Source: Blastomonas fulva
GTDB taxonomy: Bacteria > Pseudomonadota > Alphaproteobacteria > Sphingomonadales > Sphingomonadaceae
NCBI RefSeq assembly: GCF_003431825.1
Contig: NZ_CP020083.1
Location: 1,712,501 to 1,776,500 of the forward strand
DNA length: 64,000 nucleotides
Reading direction: 5' to 3'
Each line of letters opens with the position of its first letter. Within the stretch, counting starts at the first letter, position 1. Below are positions 17,411 through 25,907 of this stretch, one piece after another. A program made the position numbers and the translations under genes. The notes under the pieces were generated by a model. The model saw only the letters and a list, made by a program, of their open reading frames with translations. It did not search any database and had not been told where the DNA came from.

Positions 17411-18388
17411 ATGAACAATCTGATCGGCCTTGCCCGGCTCATTCCGACGCCGGAGGCGACCCTGGCCGCTTCCTTCAGCCCGGTATCGTTAGCGATGCCC
17501 GGGCGCCCGCAACCGTTGCAGCTTCGCGTCACGGCACCTGTCCAGGGCGACGCGTTGCCGATCGTGCTTCTGTCACATGGTCACGGCCCCTCGCTCTATA
17601 TCCCTTCGAAAGACGGCTATGGGCCGATTGCGAACTTTCTTGCCGAGCGCGGCTTCGTGGTGATCCAGCCCACCCATGCCAACAGCAAGGTTGGCGGACT
17701 GCCTCGCGACATGTCCGGCGCCCCTTTGTTCTGGCGCGAGCGTACCGAGGAAATGACCGCCATTCTGGATGGACTGGGCGCCATTGAAACGGCGTTGCCC
17801 TTTTTGAAAGGGCGGCTGGATCACGAACGGATCGGCGCCGTTGGCCATTCGCTTGGTGGCCATACGGTTGCTTTGCTGCTTGGCATGCGGGTCACGATTG
17901 AAGGAGCCGAGATCGACCTGCGCGAGCCACGGATCAAAGCCGGAGTGCTGCTTGCATCGCCCGGCGCCGGCGGCGACAATCTCAGCGAAAACGGCAAGAG
18001 TTATGGCCCGGCTTTTTCTCCCGACTTTGCTCATCTGGCCACCCGCACCCTTGTCGTCTTCGGTGATATGGACGTCAGCCCTCACTTGACCGTCCGTGGT
18101 GCCGACTGGCACGCCGACCCCTACCATCTGGGTCCGGCTGCCGATGCGCTGCTGACGATTGCCGGCGGCAGGCATGGCCTCGGCGGTATCGCCGGTTATG
18201 ATGCGAAGGAGACCGATGATGAAGATCCCGACCGGCTCGAGCTCACCTGCCGAATGGTCTGGGCGTATCTGCGTTCGGCCCTGATCGAAGACGACCAAGC
18301 CTGGGACGATGCCAGTGCCGCCTTTGCGGGGCCAGCGGGCGCGCTGGGCCGTCTCGATCGAAAGGGGCGGGAGGCAGTCTCTGGCTGA
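17411..18388 (+). CDS. Alpha/beta hydrolase (dienelactone hydrolase / PAF-acetylhydrolase-like)
   Basis: A 325-aa hydrolase with an oxyanion-region SHGHG, the nucleophile elbow GHSLGG (Ser147), an acidic residue in FGDMDVSP and a histidine in GGRHGLGGI. The spacing resembles the chlorophyllase/PAF-acetylhydrolase-like group of cytoplasmic esterases. There is no signal peptide. An A-rich stretch with AAAAGG lies shortly upstream of the ATG. It converges with the AraC gene at 18396. Substrate unknown. Confidence 0.85.
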   Translation: MNNLIGLARLIPTPEATLAASFSPVSLAMPGRPQPLQLRVTAPVQGDALPIVLLSHGHGPSLYIPSKDGYGPIANFLAERGFVVIQPTHANSKVGGLPRDMSGAPLFWRERTEEMTAILDGLGAIETALPFLKGRLDHERIGAVGHSLGGHTVALLLGMRVTIEGAEIDLREPRIKAGVLLASPGAGGDNLSENGKSYGPAFSPDFAHLATRTLVVFGDMDVSPHLTVRGADWHADPYHLGPAADALLTIAGGRHGLGGIAGYDAKETDDEDPDRLELTCRMVWAYLRSALIEDDQAWDDASAAFAGPAGALGRLDRKGREAVSG

Positions 18389-18395
18389 GACGTGC

Positions 18396-19271
18396 TCAGT
18401 TGAGCCCGCTGATATCGGCACGCGGCGGAGCACCGAAAAGCCGGCGATACTCTCGGCTGAACTGCGATGGGCTGTCATAGCCCACCGCAAATCCGGCAGA
18501 ACCAGCATTTATTCCCTCGGCTATCATCATCTGGCGCGCTGCCTGCAATCTCAACTGCTTTTGAAACTGAAGTGGTGTCAGACCGGTGATTCTCTTGAAG
18601 TGATGGTGCAGCGAGGAGATGCTCATCCGCGCCTCACCGGCAACGTCACGGATGCGAAGCTGCTCGTGCGAATGGTGACGGATCCAGCCGATAGCGCGGC
18701 TCACCTGTCCCAGATGGCAGTCGCCCGAGGCGGCATGGCGAAGCATGGCACCCTGAGGTCCATTGAGGAGATGGTAGAGGATTTCCCGTTGCACCAGCGG
18801 CGCGAGAACCGGGATCGAATGAGGCCGGTCAAGCAGGCGCAGCAAGCGGGTCGAGGCATCGAGCAGTTCAGGCCCGATAGGGTGCACCGCCAGCGGCGGT
18901 GGATTGCCCGGCGGCAACGCGTTGCCATCGGCCGCGATCAGATCGGCCAGCACAGTCTGGTCGATATCGATCTTGCAGCAAAGGTATGGATGATCGGGCG
19001 AGGCAGCAGTGACCTGCCCGATCAGCGCAAGATCCACGCCAGCCACCAGGCAATGCGCGTCATCGTAGTGCAGCGTCTGCGCGCCGAGCGACACGGTCTT
19101 GGCGCCTTGGGCGATAATGCAAAGCGACGGCTCGTAGACTGTCGGCATGGGCATGCCCGGATCATCCGCCCGGATCAGCGATAGCCCCGGCACAAGTGTC
19201 TGGAACACCCCCTCCTGCGGCGTGTTTCGGGCAATGATCCGAGCGAGGTCCGGAGTGTCTGACATGGGCAT
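18396..19271 (-). CDS. AraC family transcriptional regulator
   Basis: A 291-aa regulator with an N-terminal AraC_N cupin-like domain (EPSLCIIAQGAKTVSLG) and a C-terminal double HTH (LRIRDVAGEARMSISSLHHHF; AGFAVGYDSPSQFSREYRRLFG). It is divergent from the SDR gene at 19408; this AraC/oxidoreductase pairing is common and suggests control of that gene. Two starts are close (19271 and 19265). A frame open to 19409 would collide with the SDR promoter and was not used. Confidence 0.9.
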   Translation of the reverse strand: MPMSDTPDLARIIARNTPQEGVFQTLVPGLSLIRADDPGMPMPTVYEPSLCIIAQGAKTVSLGAQTLHYDDAHCLVAGVDLALIGQVTAASPDHPYLCCKIDIDQTVLADLIAADGNALPPGNPPPLAVHPIGPELLDASTRLLRLLDRPHSIPVLAPLVQREILYHLLNGPQGAMLRHAASGDCHLGQVSRAIGWIRHHSHEQLRIRDVAGEARMSISSLHHHFKRITGLTPLQFQKQLRLQAARQMMIAEGINAGSAGFAVGYDSPSQFSREYRRLFGAPPRADISGLN

Positions 19272-19407
19272 CTTGTTGCCGATAGCGAATCGGCGCGCAA
19301 GCAAAACACGGAAGGTTTGGAGAATCGTGCAAGCATTTCGGATGATCGGGCTAACGCCGGGAGATCGGTTCTGGCACCTTGATCGCACCGGACAAAAGGA
19401 ACGAAAC

Positions 19408-20133
19408 ATGGCTCAGCTACACAACAGGACCATCCTCATCACAGGCGCATCAAGCGGAATTGGCGAAGCCACGGCCCGAGAACTTGCACAAGCCGGCGCC
19501 AATCTGTTTCTTGGCGCGCGGCGTACCGATCGGCTTGCTGCGCTGTCACGGGAACTCGGTGACCGAATCGGGTGGTGCGCCCTCGACGTCACCGACGCGA
19601 CCAGCTTTGATGGCTTTGTCGATGCAGCCGAGGAGCGGTTCGGCCGTGTCGATGCGCTGGTGAACAACGCCGGCGTGATGCCGCTGTCGCCTCTGGCATC
19701 GGTCAAGCGTGACGAATGGAAGCGCATGATCGACGTCAACATCAATGGCGTGCTCAATGGCATCGCGTCCGTGCTGCCGCGCTTCACGGCGCAGCGTTAT
19801 GGACATGTCATCAACGTCGCCTCGATCGGGGCGCATATGGTTGTGCCGACAGCAGCAGTCTATTGCGGCACCAAGCACGCCGTGCGGGCAATCACCGAAG
19901 GCCTGCGGCTCGAGCATGACGACATCCGTGCCACCTTGATCTCGCCCGGCGTGGTCGCCACCGAACTGGGGCATGATATCAGCGATCCGGCGCTGGCCGC
20001 CGATCTGTCGGAATGGCGCAAGAAGTCGCTGACCCCAGATGCTATCGCTCGCGTGGTGCGGTTTGCCCTCAAACAACCGACGGGCGTCGACATCAACGAA
20101 ATCATCGTACGCCCGACGGCAGCGGGAATGTGA
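19408..20133 (+). CDS. Short-chain dehydrogenase/reductase
   Basis: A 241-aa classical SDR: the cofactor loop TGASSGIG (12-19), NNAG (86-89), S139, and the catalytic YxxxK (Y152, K156). The Arg-rich segment GARRTDR after the second strand suggests NADP preference (family rule). AAAGGAACGAAAC precedes the ATG. The gene is probably activated by the divergent AraC regulator. A strong hairpin follows the stop. Confidence 0.92.
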   Translation: MAQLHNRTILITGASSGIGEATARELAQAGANLFLGARRTDRLAALSRELGDRIGWCALDVTDATSFDGFVDAAEERFGRVDALVNNAGVMPLSPLASVKRDEWKRMIDVNINGVLNGIASVLPRFTAQRYGHVINVASIGAHMVVPTAAVYCGTKHAVRAITEGLRLEHDDIRATLISPGVVATELGHDISDPALAADLSEWRKKSLTPDAIARVVRFALKQPTGVDINEIIVRPTAAGM

Positions 20134-20141
20134 CGTGTATC

Positions 20142-20175
20142 GGAGAGGGTTCACAGTTCCCTGAGAACCCTCTCC
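20142..20175. terminator. Bidirectional hairpin between convergent genes
   Basis: A perfect 11-bp stem, GGAGAGGGTTC and GAACCCTCTCC, has a 12-base loop and lies 9 bases after the SDR stop and 110 bases from the stop of the convergent aldo/keto reductase. There is no long T-run, so efficiency is uncertain. Confidence 0.65.
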
Positions 20176-20285
20176 CAATATAGCACGCGAGCGCCCTGAG
20201 AGCGGGTTGCATGACCTTCCACGCGCCGCCCGCTCTCGCCATGTCCCGGTGCTGCTCACGCACAGCGCGCTGGCGACACCTGTGT

Positions 20286-21401
20286 TCATCCCAACCAGTC
20301 TCTTTGGATATCGGCGCCGCCGAAAACGATCTGGTTGCGCGTTTCTGGCGTGAACAGGGTGTAGAGGAAAGCTTGATCGCCTCCGCTGACAGCATCGAGC
20401 GCCGCGCGGTGCGCCGCTGGAAGATCGAGCGCAAGAGCCAGGACGTTGTCGGTTACCTGCCCAGGACGGCTTACGCCCATCAAGGTCGATGCGACCCCCG
20501 GCGTGCCGACCACCCAGGCTAGTGCGACGCGCGCAGGCGTCTGGTCCATCTTTGCAGCGACGTCACGTACCACGTCGACAATTTTCCAGTTTCGCTCGGT
20601 AAACAGCGTGTCGCCAAAGGGATTGTCGCCATCGAGGCGCTTGTCGGATTCCAATCGTGCGGTGTCTTCTGCGGCGCGTGTGTTGGGCACGCCGCCCTCC
20701 CGTTTCGGCGATGCTTCGACAACCTCGCGATCGTATTTGCCGGTCAGCAGTCCATAGGCCAGCGGACTCCATGGCACCAGACCCATGCCTGCGGCACGCG
20801 CGAGCGGAAGGTGCTCGCTCTCCGCCCCGCGCTCGACCAGTGAATAGAAATATTGCAGTCCGATCGGTCCGGCAGACCCGAGCATCTTGGCCAGGGTCGC
20901 GACCTGGGCGACATACCAGGCCGGGCTGTTGGAGATCCCCCAATAGCGAATCTTTCCGGATGCCACGAGCGCGGTCATCGTCCGCAGCAATTCGTCAGCC
21001 GGGGTCAGCCCGTCCCAGATGTGGACCCAGTAAAGATCGATGAAGTCGGTCCCCAGGCGTCGCAGCGAGGCATCTACCGAAGCCAGTATATGGCGCGCAC
21101 CATTGCCCCCCGCATGATACCCGCGGCCTGTCGCGAAGCCGGATTTGGTCGATATCACTGTCCGATTTCGGATCGAGCGCTCAGCAATGAATGCGCCGAC
21201 CATCTCTTCGGATCGACCACCGGCATAGACATCGGCGGTGTCGATGAAGTTTCCGCCGAGTTCGGTATAGCTGTCCATCACAGCGCGGCTGCCTGCTTCG
21301 TCCAAGCCCCAGCGTGGCGTGCCAAACGTCATGGTGCCAAGCGCCAGCGGACTGACAAGCAGGCCAGAATGGCCGAGCGGTCGGTAGGTGTCGAGATTCA
21401 T
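20286..21401 (-). CDS. Aldo/keto reductase
   Basis: A 371-aa NADPH-dependent oxidoreductase with the AKR tetrad visible: D54 (IDTADVY), Y59, K86 (STKSGF) and H127 (YWVHIWD). The layout fits the YajO/Tas-like group of AKRs. It is divergent from the LysR gene at 21502 and is probably its target. Physiological substrate unknown; aldehydes or quinones are typical. Confidence 0.92.
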   Translation of the reverse strand: MNLDTYRPLGHSGLLVSPLALGTMTFGTPRWGLDEAGSRAVMDSYTELGGNFIDTADVYAGGRSEEMVGAFIAERSIRNRTVISTKSGFATGRGYHAGGNGARHILASVDASLRRLGTDFIDLYWVHIWDGLTPADELLRTMTALVASGKIRYWGISNSPAWYVAQVATLAKMLGSAGPIGLQYFYSLVERGAESEHLPLARAAGMGLVPWSPLAYGLLTGKYDREVVEASPKREGGVPNTRAAEDTARLESDKRLDGDNPFGDTLFTERNWKIVDVVRDVAAKMDQTPARVALAWVVGTPGVASTLMGVSRPGQVTDNVLALALDLPAAHRAALDAVSGGDQAFLYTLFTPETRNQIVFGGADIQRDWLG

Positions 21402-21501
21402 GGGTTGGAGATCCTTGCATTGGCGTCCGCAGGAGATGGACGTAAAGTCCCGGCATGATTAGATAGCAATCGGCGCATGGGTCGCTGAAGGATTTTCAGT
21501 A

Positions 21502-22404
21502 ATGGATCGCGATCGTTGGTCAGGCCTGGCGATATTTGCCGAGATCGTCGATGCCGGGAGCTTTGCGCGAGCTGCAGAGCGCTTGGGGCTGTCAGCGTCG
21601 GCGTTGAGCCATGCAATGCGATCGCTTGAGACGAAGCTGGGAGTGCGCCTTCTTGATCGCACCACTCGGTCGCTGGCGCCCACGTTAGCGGGCGAGGCGC
21701 TTCTGGCCAGCCTGAGACCCGCGATCGCGTCGGTCACACGCGCGCTCGACGATCTCGATAATGCGCGCGATACCCCGGCGGGCCGTATCCGGGTGAGTGC
21801 CCACCGGGTTGCTGCGGTCTACGCCATACTGCCTCGGCTGACGGACTTCGCGCGAAACTTCCCAGACATTGCAGTCGAACTAGTGGTGGACGATGGCTTC
21901 GTCGATATCGTGGCCGAGCGCTTCGACTGCGGAGTTCGGCACGCACAGGCGCTGCAAGGAGATATGATCTCGGTGCGCCTGGGCGATCCCGTGCCGCTGG
22001 TTTATGTTGCTTCCCCTGCTTATCTCGACGGGCAAGCCGCACCGACGTCTCCTTCTGATCTCGATGACCATCGGTGCCTCTGCTACCGCTATACATCTTC
22101 CGGGGTAGTCCACCGCTGGGGTTTTGAACGCGATGGCCGGTCTTTCGAGCGGACGATCCGCGGTGACTTCACCACCAATGATATCGATGTCCTGCGCGAC
22201 GCTGCGGTCTCAGGGCTCGGTATAGCCTGCCTGCCGCTGCCGCATGCCGCCCTTCAGTTAGCGGCCGGGACGCTGATTGAAGTTCTGTCAGGTTGGGCAC
22301 CGACGTTGCCGCCGAACCACCTGTACTATCCGAGCCGCCGACAAGCCACTGCGGCATTCCGGGTGTTCGTGGATGCCATGCGCGCCGATCCTGCGGATGG
22401 ATGA
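21502..22404 (+). CDS. LysR family transcriptional regulator
   Basis: A 300-aa LysR protein with an N-terminal HTH (FARAAERLGLSASALSHAMRSLE) and an effector domain. It is 100 bases from the divergent aldo/keto reductase gene, a standard regulator-target pairing. The proline- and arginine-rich C-terminus is normal for the CrgA-type branch. Effector unknown. Confidence 0.92.
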   Translation: MDRDRWSGLAIFAEIVDAGSFARAAERLGLSASALSHAMRSLETKLGVRLLDRTTRSLAPTLAGEALLASLRPAIASVTRALDDLDNARDTPAGRIRVSAHRVAAVYAILPRLTDFARNFPDIAVELVVDDGFVDIVAERFDCGVRHAQALQGDMISVRLGDPVPLVYVASPAYLDGQAAPTSPSDLDDHRCLCYRYTSSGVVHRWGFERDGRSFERTIRGDFTTNDIDVLRDAAVSGLGIACLPLPHAALQLAAGTLIEVLSGWAPTLPPNHLYYPSRRQATAAFRVFVDAMRADPADG

Positions 22405-22484
22405 ACGCCGCCCGGGCTGCGCAAGCGTTTTCGTGAGGTAGGCTGGCGATCAGCATCGCGCGAAAAGCTGACTGCGTCTTAGGC

Positions 22485-23348
22485 TCATTCGTCCCATGGG
22501 CCGGGTTCAGACGACGTTGTCCTTGTCCTGACCAAGGCCGAGATGGCAGCCGCATCCTCTGGGCAGGTCGGGTGATAGGTAATCATCGACAGATCAGGGC
22601 GCCCGTCCACGGCAAACGCCGAATACTCCAGGGGAACGAGCCCGAGAATTGGGTGACGCAACATCTTCACCCCATCACCATGCGAACGCACGTCATGGGT
22701 CTCCCACATCATGGCGAACTCGCGACTTGACCGGCTCAGTTCCGCCACCAGCGGCGCGGCCAGTTCGGTTGCGCCGGCGCGTGCCACCTCGGCGCGGAAA
22801 ACTGCAACGACAAAGCGGGCAACATCGTCCCACTCGACCTGCGCAGCGCGTGCTTCGGCATCTAGGAAGATCAGGCGGAGAATGTTGCGCCGGTCTGGCG
22901 GAAGTGCCGCATAGTCCGTAAGCACTGCAGCAGCTGCGGCGTTCCAGGCGACCACATCCCATGTCATGGTGCGCAGGATTGCTGGCGTCGTCTCCATCGC
23001 ATCGAGCACGCGCTGCAGCCGCGGGGTGACACCCTCAGCCGGCTTGTAGCGCACGTCGGGCAAGCGTCCCAGCGCCATCAAGAAAACATGCTCGCGCTCC
23101 GCCTCGGTAAGCAAGAGCGCAGACGCAACGCGATCCAGGACGTTAGCAGACGGTGCACCGCCGCGTCCCTGTTCGAGCCAGGTATACCAGGTGGCACTGA
23201 TATTGGCCCGCTGTGCGACCTCTTCGCGCCGAAGCCCTGGTGTGCGCCGCCGTGAGGCTGAAAAGCCAAGCGCTGCGGGATTCAACCGTCTCCGCCGCGC
23301 TTTGAGATACGCACCCAAGGAGCCTTCGTCGGTCCTTTCGATTGCCAT
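22485..23348 (-). CDS. XRE-type regulator with MmyB-like ligand domain
   Basis: A 287-aa protein with an N-terminal HTH (LKARRRRLNP, RRRTPGLRREEVAQRANISATWYTWLEQGR) and a C-terminal MmyB-like PAS domain, which in related proteins binds fatty-acid-like ligands. AAGGA is eight bases before ATG 23348. A 17-bp palindrome covers that ribosome binding site, so the protein probably represses itself and perhaps the divergent epimerase-like gene at 23442. Confidence 0.88.
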   Translation of the reverse strand: MAIERTDEGSLGAYLKARRRRLNPAALGFSASRRRTPGLRREEVAQRANISATWYTWLEQGRGGAPSANVLDRVASALLLTEAEREHVFLMALGRLPDVRYKPAEGVTPRLQRVLDAMETTPAILRTMTWDVVAWNAAAAAVLTDYAALPPDRRNILRLIFLDAEARAAQVEWDDVARFVVAVFRAEVARAGATELAAPLVAELSRSSREFAMMWETHDVRSHGDGVKMLRHPILGLVPLEYSAFAVDGRPDLSMITYHPTCPEDAAAISALVRTRTTSSEPGPWDE

Positions 23349-23350
23349 GC

Positions 23351-23367
23351 TGGTATTCCTTATACCA
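23351..23367. promoter_or_regulatory. Putative autoregulatory operator of the XRE gene
   Basis: A perfect palindrome TGGTAT-N5-ATACCA overlaps the ribosome binding site of the XRE regulator and lies 75 bases from the divergent epimerase-like gene. Confidence 0.6.
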
Positions 23368-23441
23368 TGATAAAGTCTCATCTTTACCCGGAAAGATTTT
23401 CGACCTTTAGCGCTTGCTTAGCAATCAGGGGAGCAAGAAAT

Positions 23442-24344
23442 ATGCGGGTTTTCGTAACCGGAGCCACGGGGTTTGTCGGGTCGGCTATTGTCGCTGAACT
23501 TCTGGGGGTGGGTCATCAGGTGGTCGGCCTCGCCAGGTCAGACAAGTCAGCCATGGCGTTGGAAGCGGCAGGCGTCGAGGTCCGTTTGGGAAGTCTCGAG
23601 GATTTGGGCGGCCTGACGGAAACGGCATCGGCTTCGGATGCAGTGATCCACACGGCGTTCGGCCACGACTTCACCCGCTTTGCCGAAAGCAGCGCCGTGG
23701 ATCGCCATGCGATTGCCGCACTCGGCGAAGCCCTGTCAGGCAGCAGCCGCCCGCTGCTCGCAACAGCTGGAGTAGCCTTCCTTGCGCCCGGCCGCACAGC
23801 GGTTGAATCGGATACGCCGCCTGTTGATCCCGGCTATCCCCGCCAGTCCGAAGCTGCGATCGCGGCCCTGGCTGCGCGCGGTGTGCGCGCTTCCCTCGTG
23901 CGTCTGCCACCGTCTGTGCACGGACCCGGTGACCGGGGCTTCGTGCCGATGCTGGCCGACATCGCCCGACAGAAAGGCGTGTCTGCATATATTGGTGAGG
24001 GCAACAATCGGTGGACGGGGGTTCACCGAAGCGATGCCGCGCGTGTCTACCGGCTCGCGCTGGAACATTGTGCGACCGAGCGCGCCTACCACGCTGTTGC
24101 CGAGGCGAGCATTCCGTTTCGCGCCATTGCCGAAAAGGTAGCCGCCGGGCTTGGCCTGCCGGTCCGATCGATTTCAGCGGACGAAGCGGCAGACCATTTC
24201 GGCTGGTTCGCTCCGTTCGCTGCAATGGACACGCCAGCTTCGAGCGAGCGGACGCGCGCAGTGCTCGGCTGGCAGCCGGACCAAGTCGGCTTGCTCACCG
24301 ATCTGTCATCCCCAGGCTACTTTGACGGGGAGACTACAGGATGA
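23442..24344 (+). CDS. NAD-dependent epimerase/dehydratase-like extended SDR
   Basis: A 300-aa extended SDR with the cofactor motif VFVTGATGFVG. The usual catalytic tyrosine region (YxxxK) is not intact: the segment reads YPRQSEAAI, so classic epimerase activity is doubtful. The closest layout is the SDR-a5-like group. ATG 23442 has GGGGAGCAAG upstream. It is divergent from the XRE regulator. A 218-base gap without a gene separates it from the MFS gene at 24563. Confidence 0.85.
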   Translation: MRVFVTGATGFVGSAIVAELLGVGHQVVGLARSDKSAMALEAAGVEVRLGSLEDLGGLTETASASDAVIHTAFGHDFTRFAESSAVDRHAIAALGEALSGSSRPLLATAGVAFLAPGRTAVESDTPPVDPGYPRQSEAAIAALAARGVRASLVRLPPSVHGPGDRGFVPMLADIARQKGVSAYIGEGNNRWTGVHRSDAARVYRLALEHCATERAYHAVAEASIPFRAIAEKVAAGLGLPVRSISADEAADHFGWFAPFAAMDTPASSERTRAVLGWQPDQVGLLTDLSSPGYFDGETTG

Positions 24345-24562
24345 ACGCCAGAGTGAGGGTTGTGTCGGTGCCGTCACGCGCAAGCGAACCGCTCTCGGCG
24401 CAGTTTGCCAAGCGTCTGCGAGGGGCGCGCCGGTCCCGATGGAGGCATGATCGACCTTGAACGAGCGGATTGGGCCCCGCCGGGCGGTCACCGCTCGCCA
24501 GGCAGTTCGCTGCTAGCCTGCCAACCCATCCAGCGAAACCAGTTTGGAGGGCGCGCGAACGA

Positions 24563-25867
24563 TCATCGCACAGGCGCCGGCTTCGGCAGCCACAGCAGCA
24601 TCGCGGCAGCGAGCAGCGATCCGCACGCCATTGCCAGCCCGACCGAGGCCAGGCCCAGGTCGATGCTGAACAGGAACCCGGCGAGGATCGGTCCGACGGC
24701 TGCGCCGCCTCGGCCGAAGCCGATGACGAACCCGGTGCCGCTGGCGCGCACCGCGGTGGGGAAGGCTTGGGCGATCAGCGCGTACAGCCCGACCACACCG
24801 GCGTTGGTGCAGAAACCTGCCGCTGCCGCAACCGCTGCCAGCATGGCGATGTCGCTCTGGCCCTGGCCGAAGATGGTGACCGTCACGAACGACAGCAGCA
24901 TCGCGCCGATCACCAGATTGCGGATAGGGAACCGCCAGCTCAAAGCGCTCAGCAGCAATGCGCCGATCAATCCGCCGACATTCGCCCAGACCAGTACCCC
25001 GCCCGCAGCCGATGCGGCGTATCCCATGTCGACGACGATCTTGGGGATCCATTTGAGGATGAAGTAGAATGTCATGATGTGGCAGAAATAGGCCAGTGTC
25101 AGGACCACCGTGGTTTTCGCGAGGCCGGGGGCGAACAGTTGGCGGAAGCCCGCCTTGGGCGCCGCAGGGTCCGGGTCGGGCAGGGCATCAACCTGGTCGT
25201 GGCCCATCCGCGACAGGATCGCATTGACCCTCGCCAGCGCGCCCGCTGGTCGCTTGTGCACCAGAAACCCGATCGACTCAGGGAGCAGCAGGAAGGTGAC
25301 AGGCAGGAACATGGCGGTTATCACCGCGCCGAAGGTGAAGACGTCGCGCCAGTCGCCATCGACCAGCAGCTGCGATGCGAACGATCCGCCCAGGATAGCG
25401 CCCATCGGATAGCCCGCCGCCATGATCGCGACCGCGAGGCTGCGCGCGCGGGCGTTGGCGAATTCAGCGACCATCGCGTTGGTGCACGCCAGCATGCCGC
25501 CGATGCCAAGGCCGGTGAACAACCGGTAGGCAGACAGCTCCTCGACAGTCCCGGCAAAGGTCGCCGCCGCCATGCCCAGCGCCATGATGACCAGGCATAT
25601 CAGCGTTGTCGGCCTGCGTCCGATCCGGTCTGCGACCGACCCCAGAATGATCGATCCTGCGGCCATGCCGATCAGTTCCATCGACAGCACAAGGCCGAGC
25701 GCGGCACGGTCGATGCCCCATTCGGCGGCAATTCCGGGCGAGGCAAAGCTGATCGCCAGCACGTCGAAGCCGTCGAGCGCGTTGAGCAGAACGCACAGCA
25801 CGATGGCCGCGATCTGCAGCCTGCCCATCGGTGCCCTGTCGAGAGTGGCCCTCACATCTGCGGTCAT
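24563..25867 (-). CDS. MFS aromatic-acid:H+ symporter (AAHS type)
   Basis: A 434-aa, 12-helix transporter. The first helix carries the AAHS motif LDGFDVLAISFASPGI, and the loop after helix 2 has GSVADRIGRRP. AAHS members (PcaK, BenK, VanK) import benzoate- or hydroxycinnamate-type acids. It is the last gene of the vdh-ferB-ferA-MFS unit, so uptake of ferulate or p-coumarate is the likely role. GGAGGGGGCGAGAGA precedes the ATG. Confidence 0.9.
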   Translation of the reverse strand: MTADVRATLDRAPMGRLQIAAIVLCVLLNALDGFDVLAISFASPGIAAEWGIDRAALGLVLSMELIGMAAGSIILGSVADRIGRRPTTLICLVIMALGMAAATFAGTVEELSAYRLFTGLGIGGMLACTNAMVAEFANARARSLAVAIMAAGYPMGAILGGSFASQLLVDGDWRDVFTFGAVITAMFLPVTFLLLPESIGFLVHKRPAGALARVNAILSRMGHDQVDALPDPDPAAPKAGFRQLFAPGLAKTTVVLTLAYFCHIMTFYFILKWIPKIVVDMGYAASAAGGVLVWANVGGLIGALLLSALSWRFPIRNLVIGAMLLSFVTVTIFGQGQSDIAMLAAVAAAAGFCTNAGVVGLYALIAQAFPTAVRASGTGFVIGFGRGGAAVGPILAGFLFSIDLGLASVGLAMACGSLLAAAMLLWLPKPAPVR

Positions 25868-25907
25868 TCTCTCGCCCCCTCCGGTGCCATTCTCGTCGTT
25901 GCGGTCG

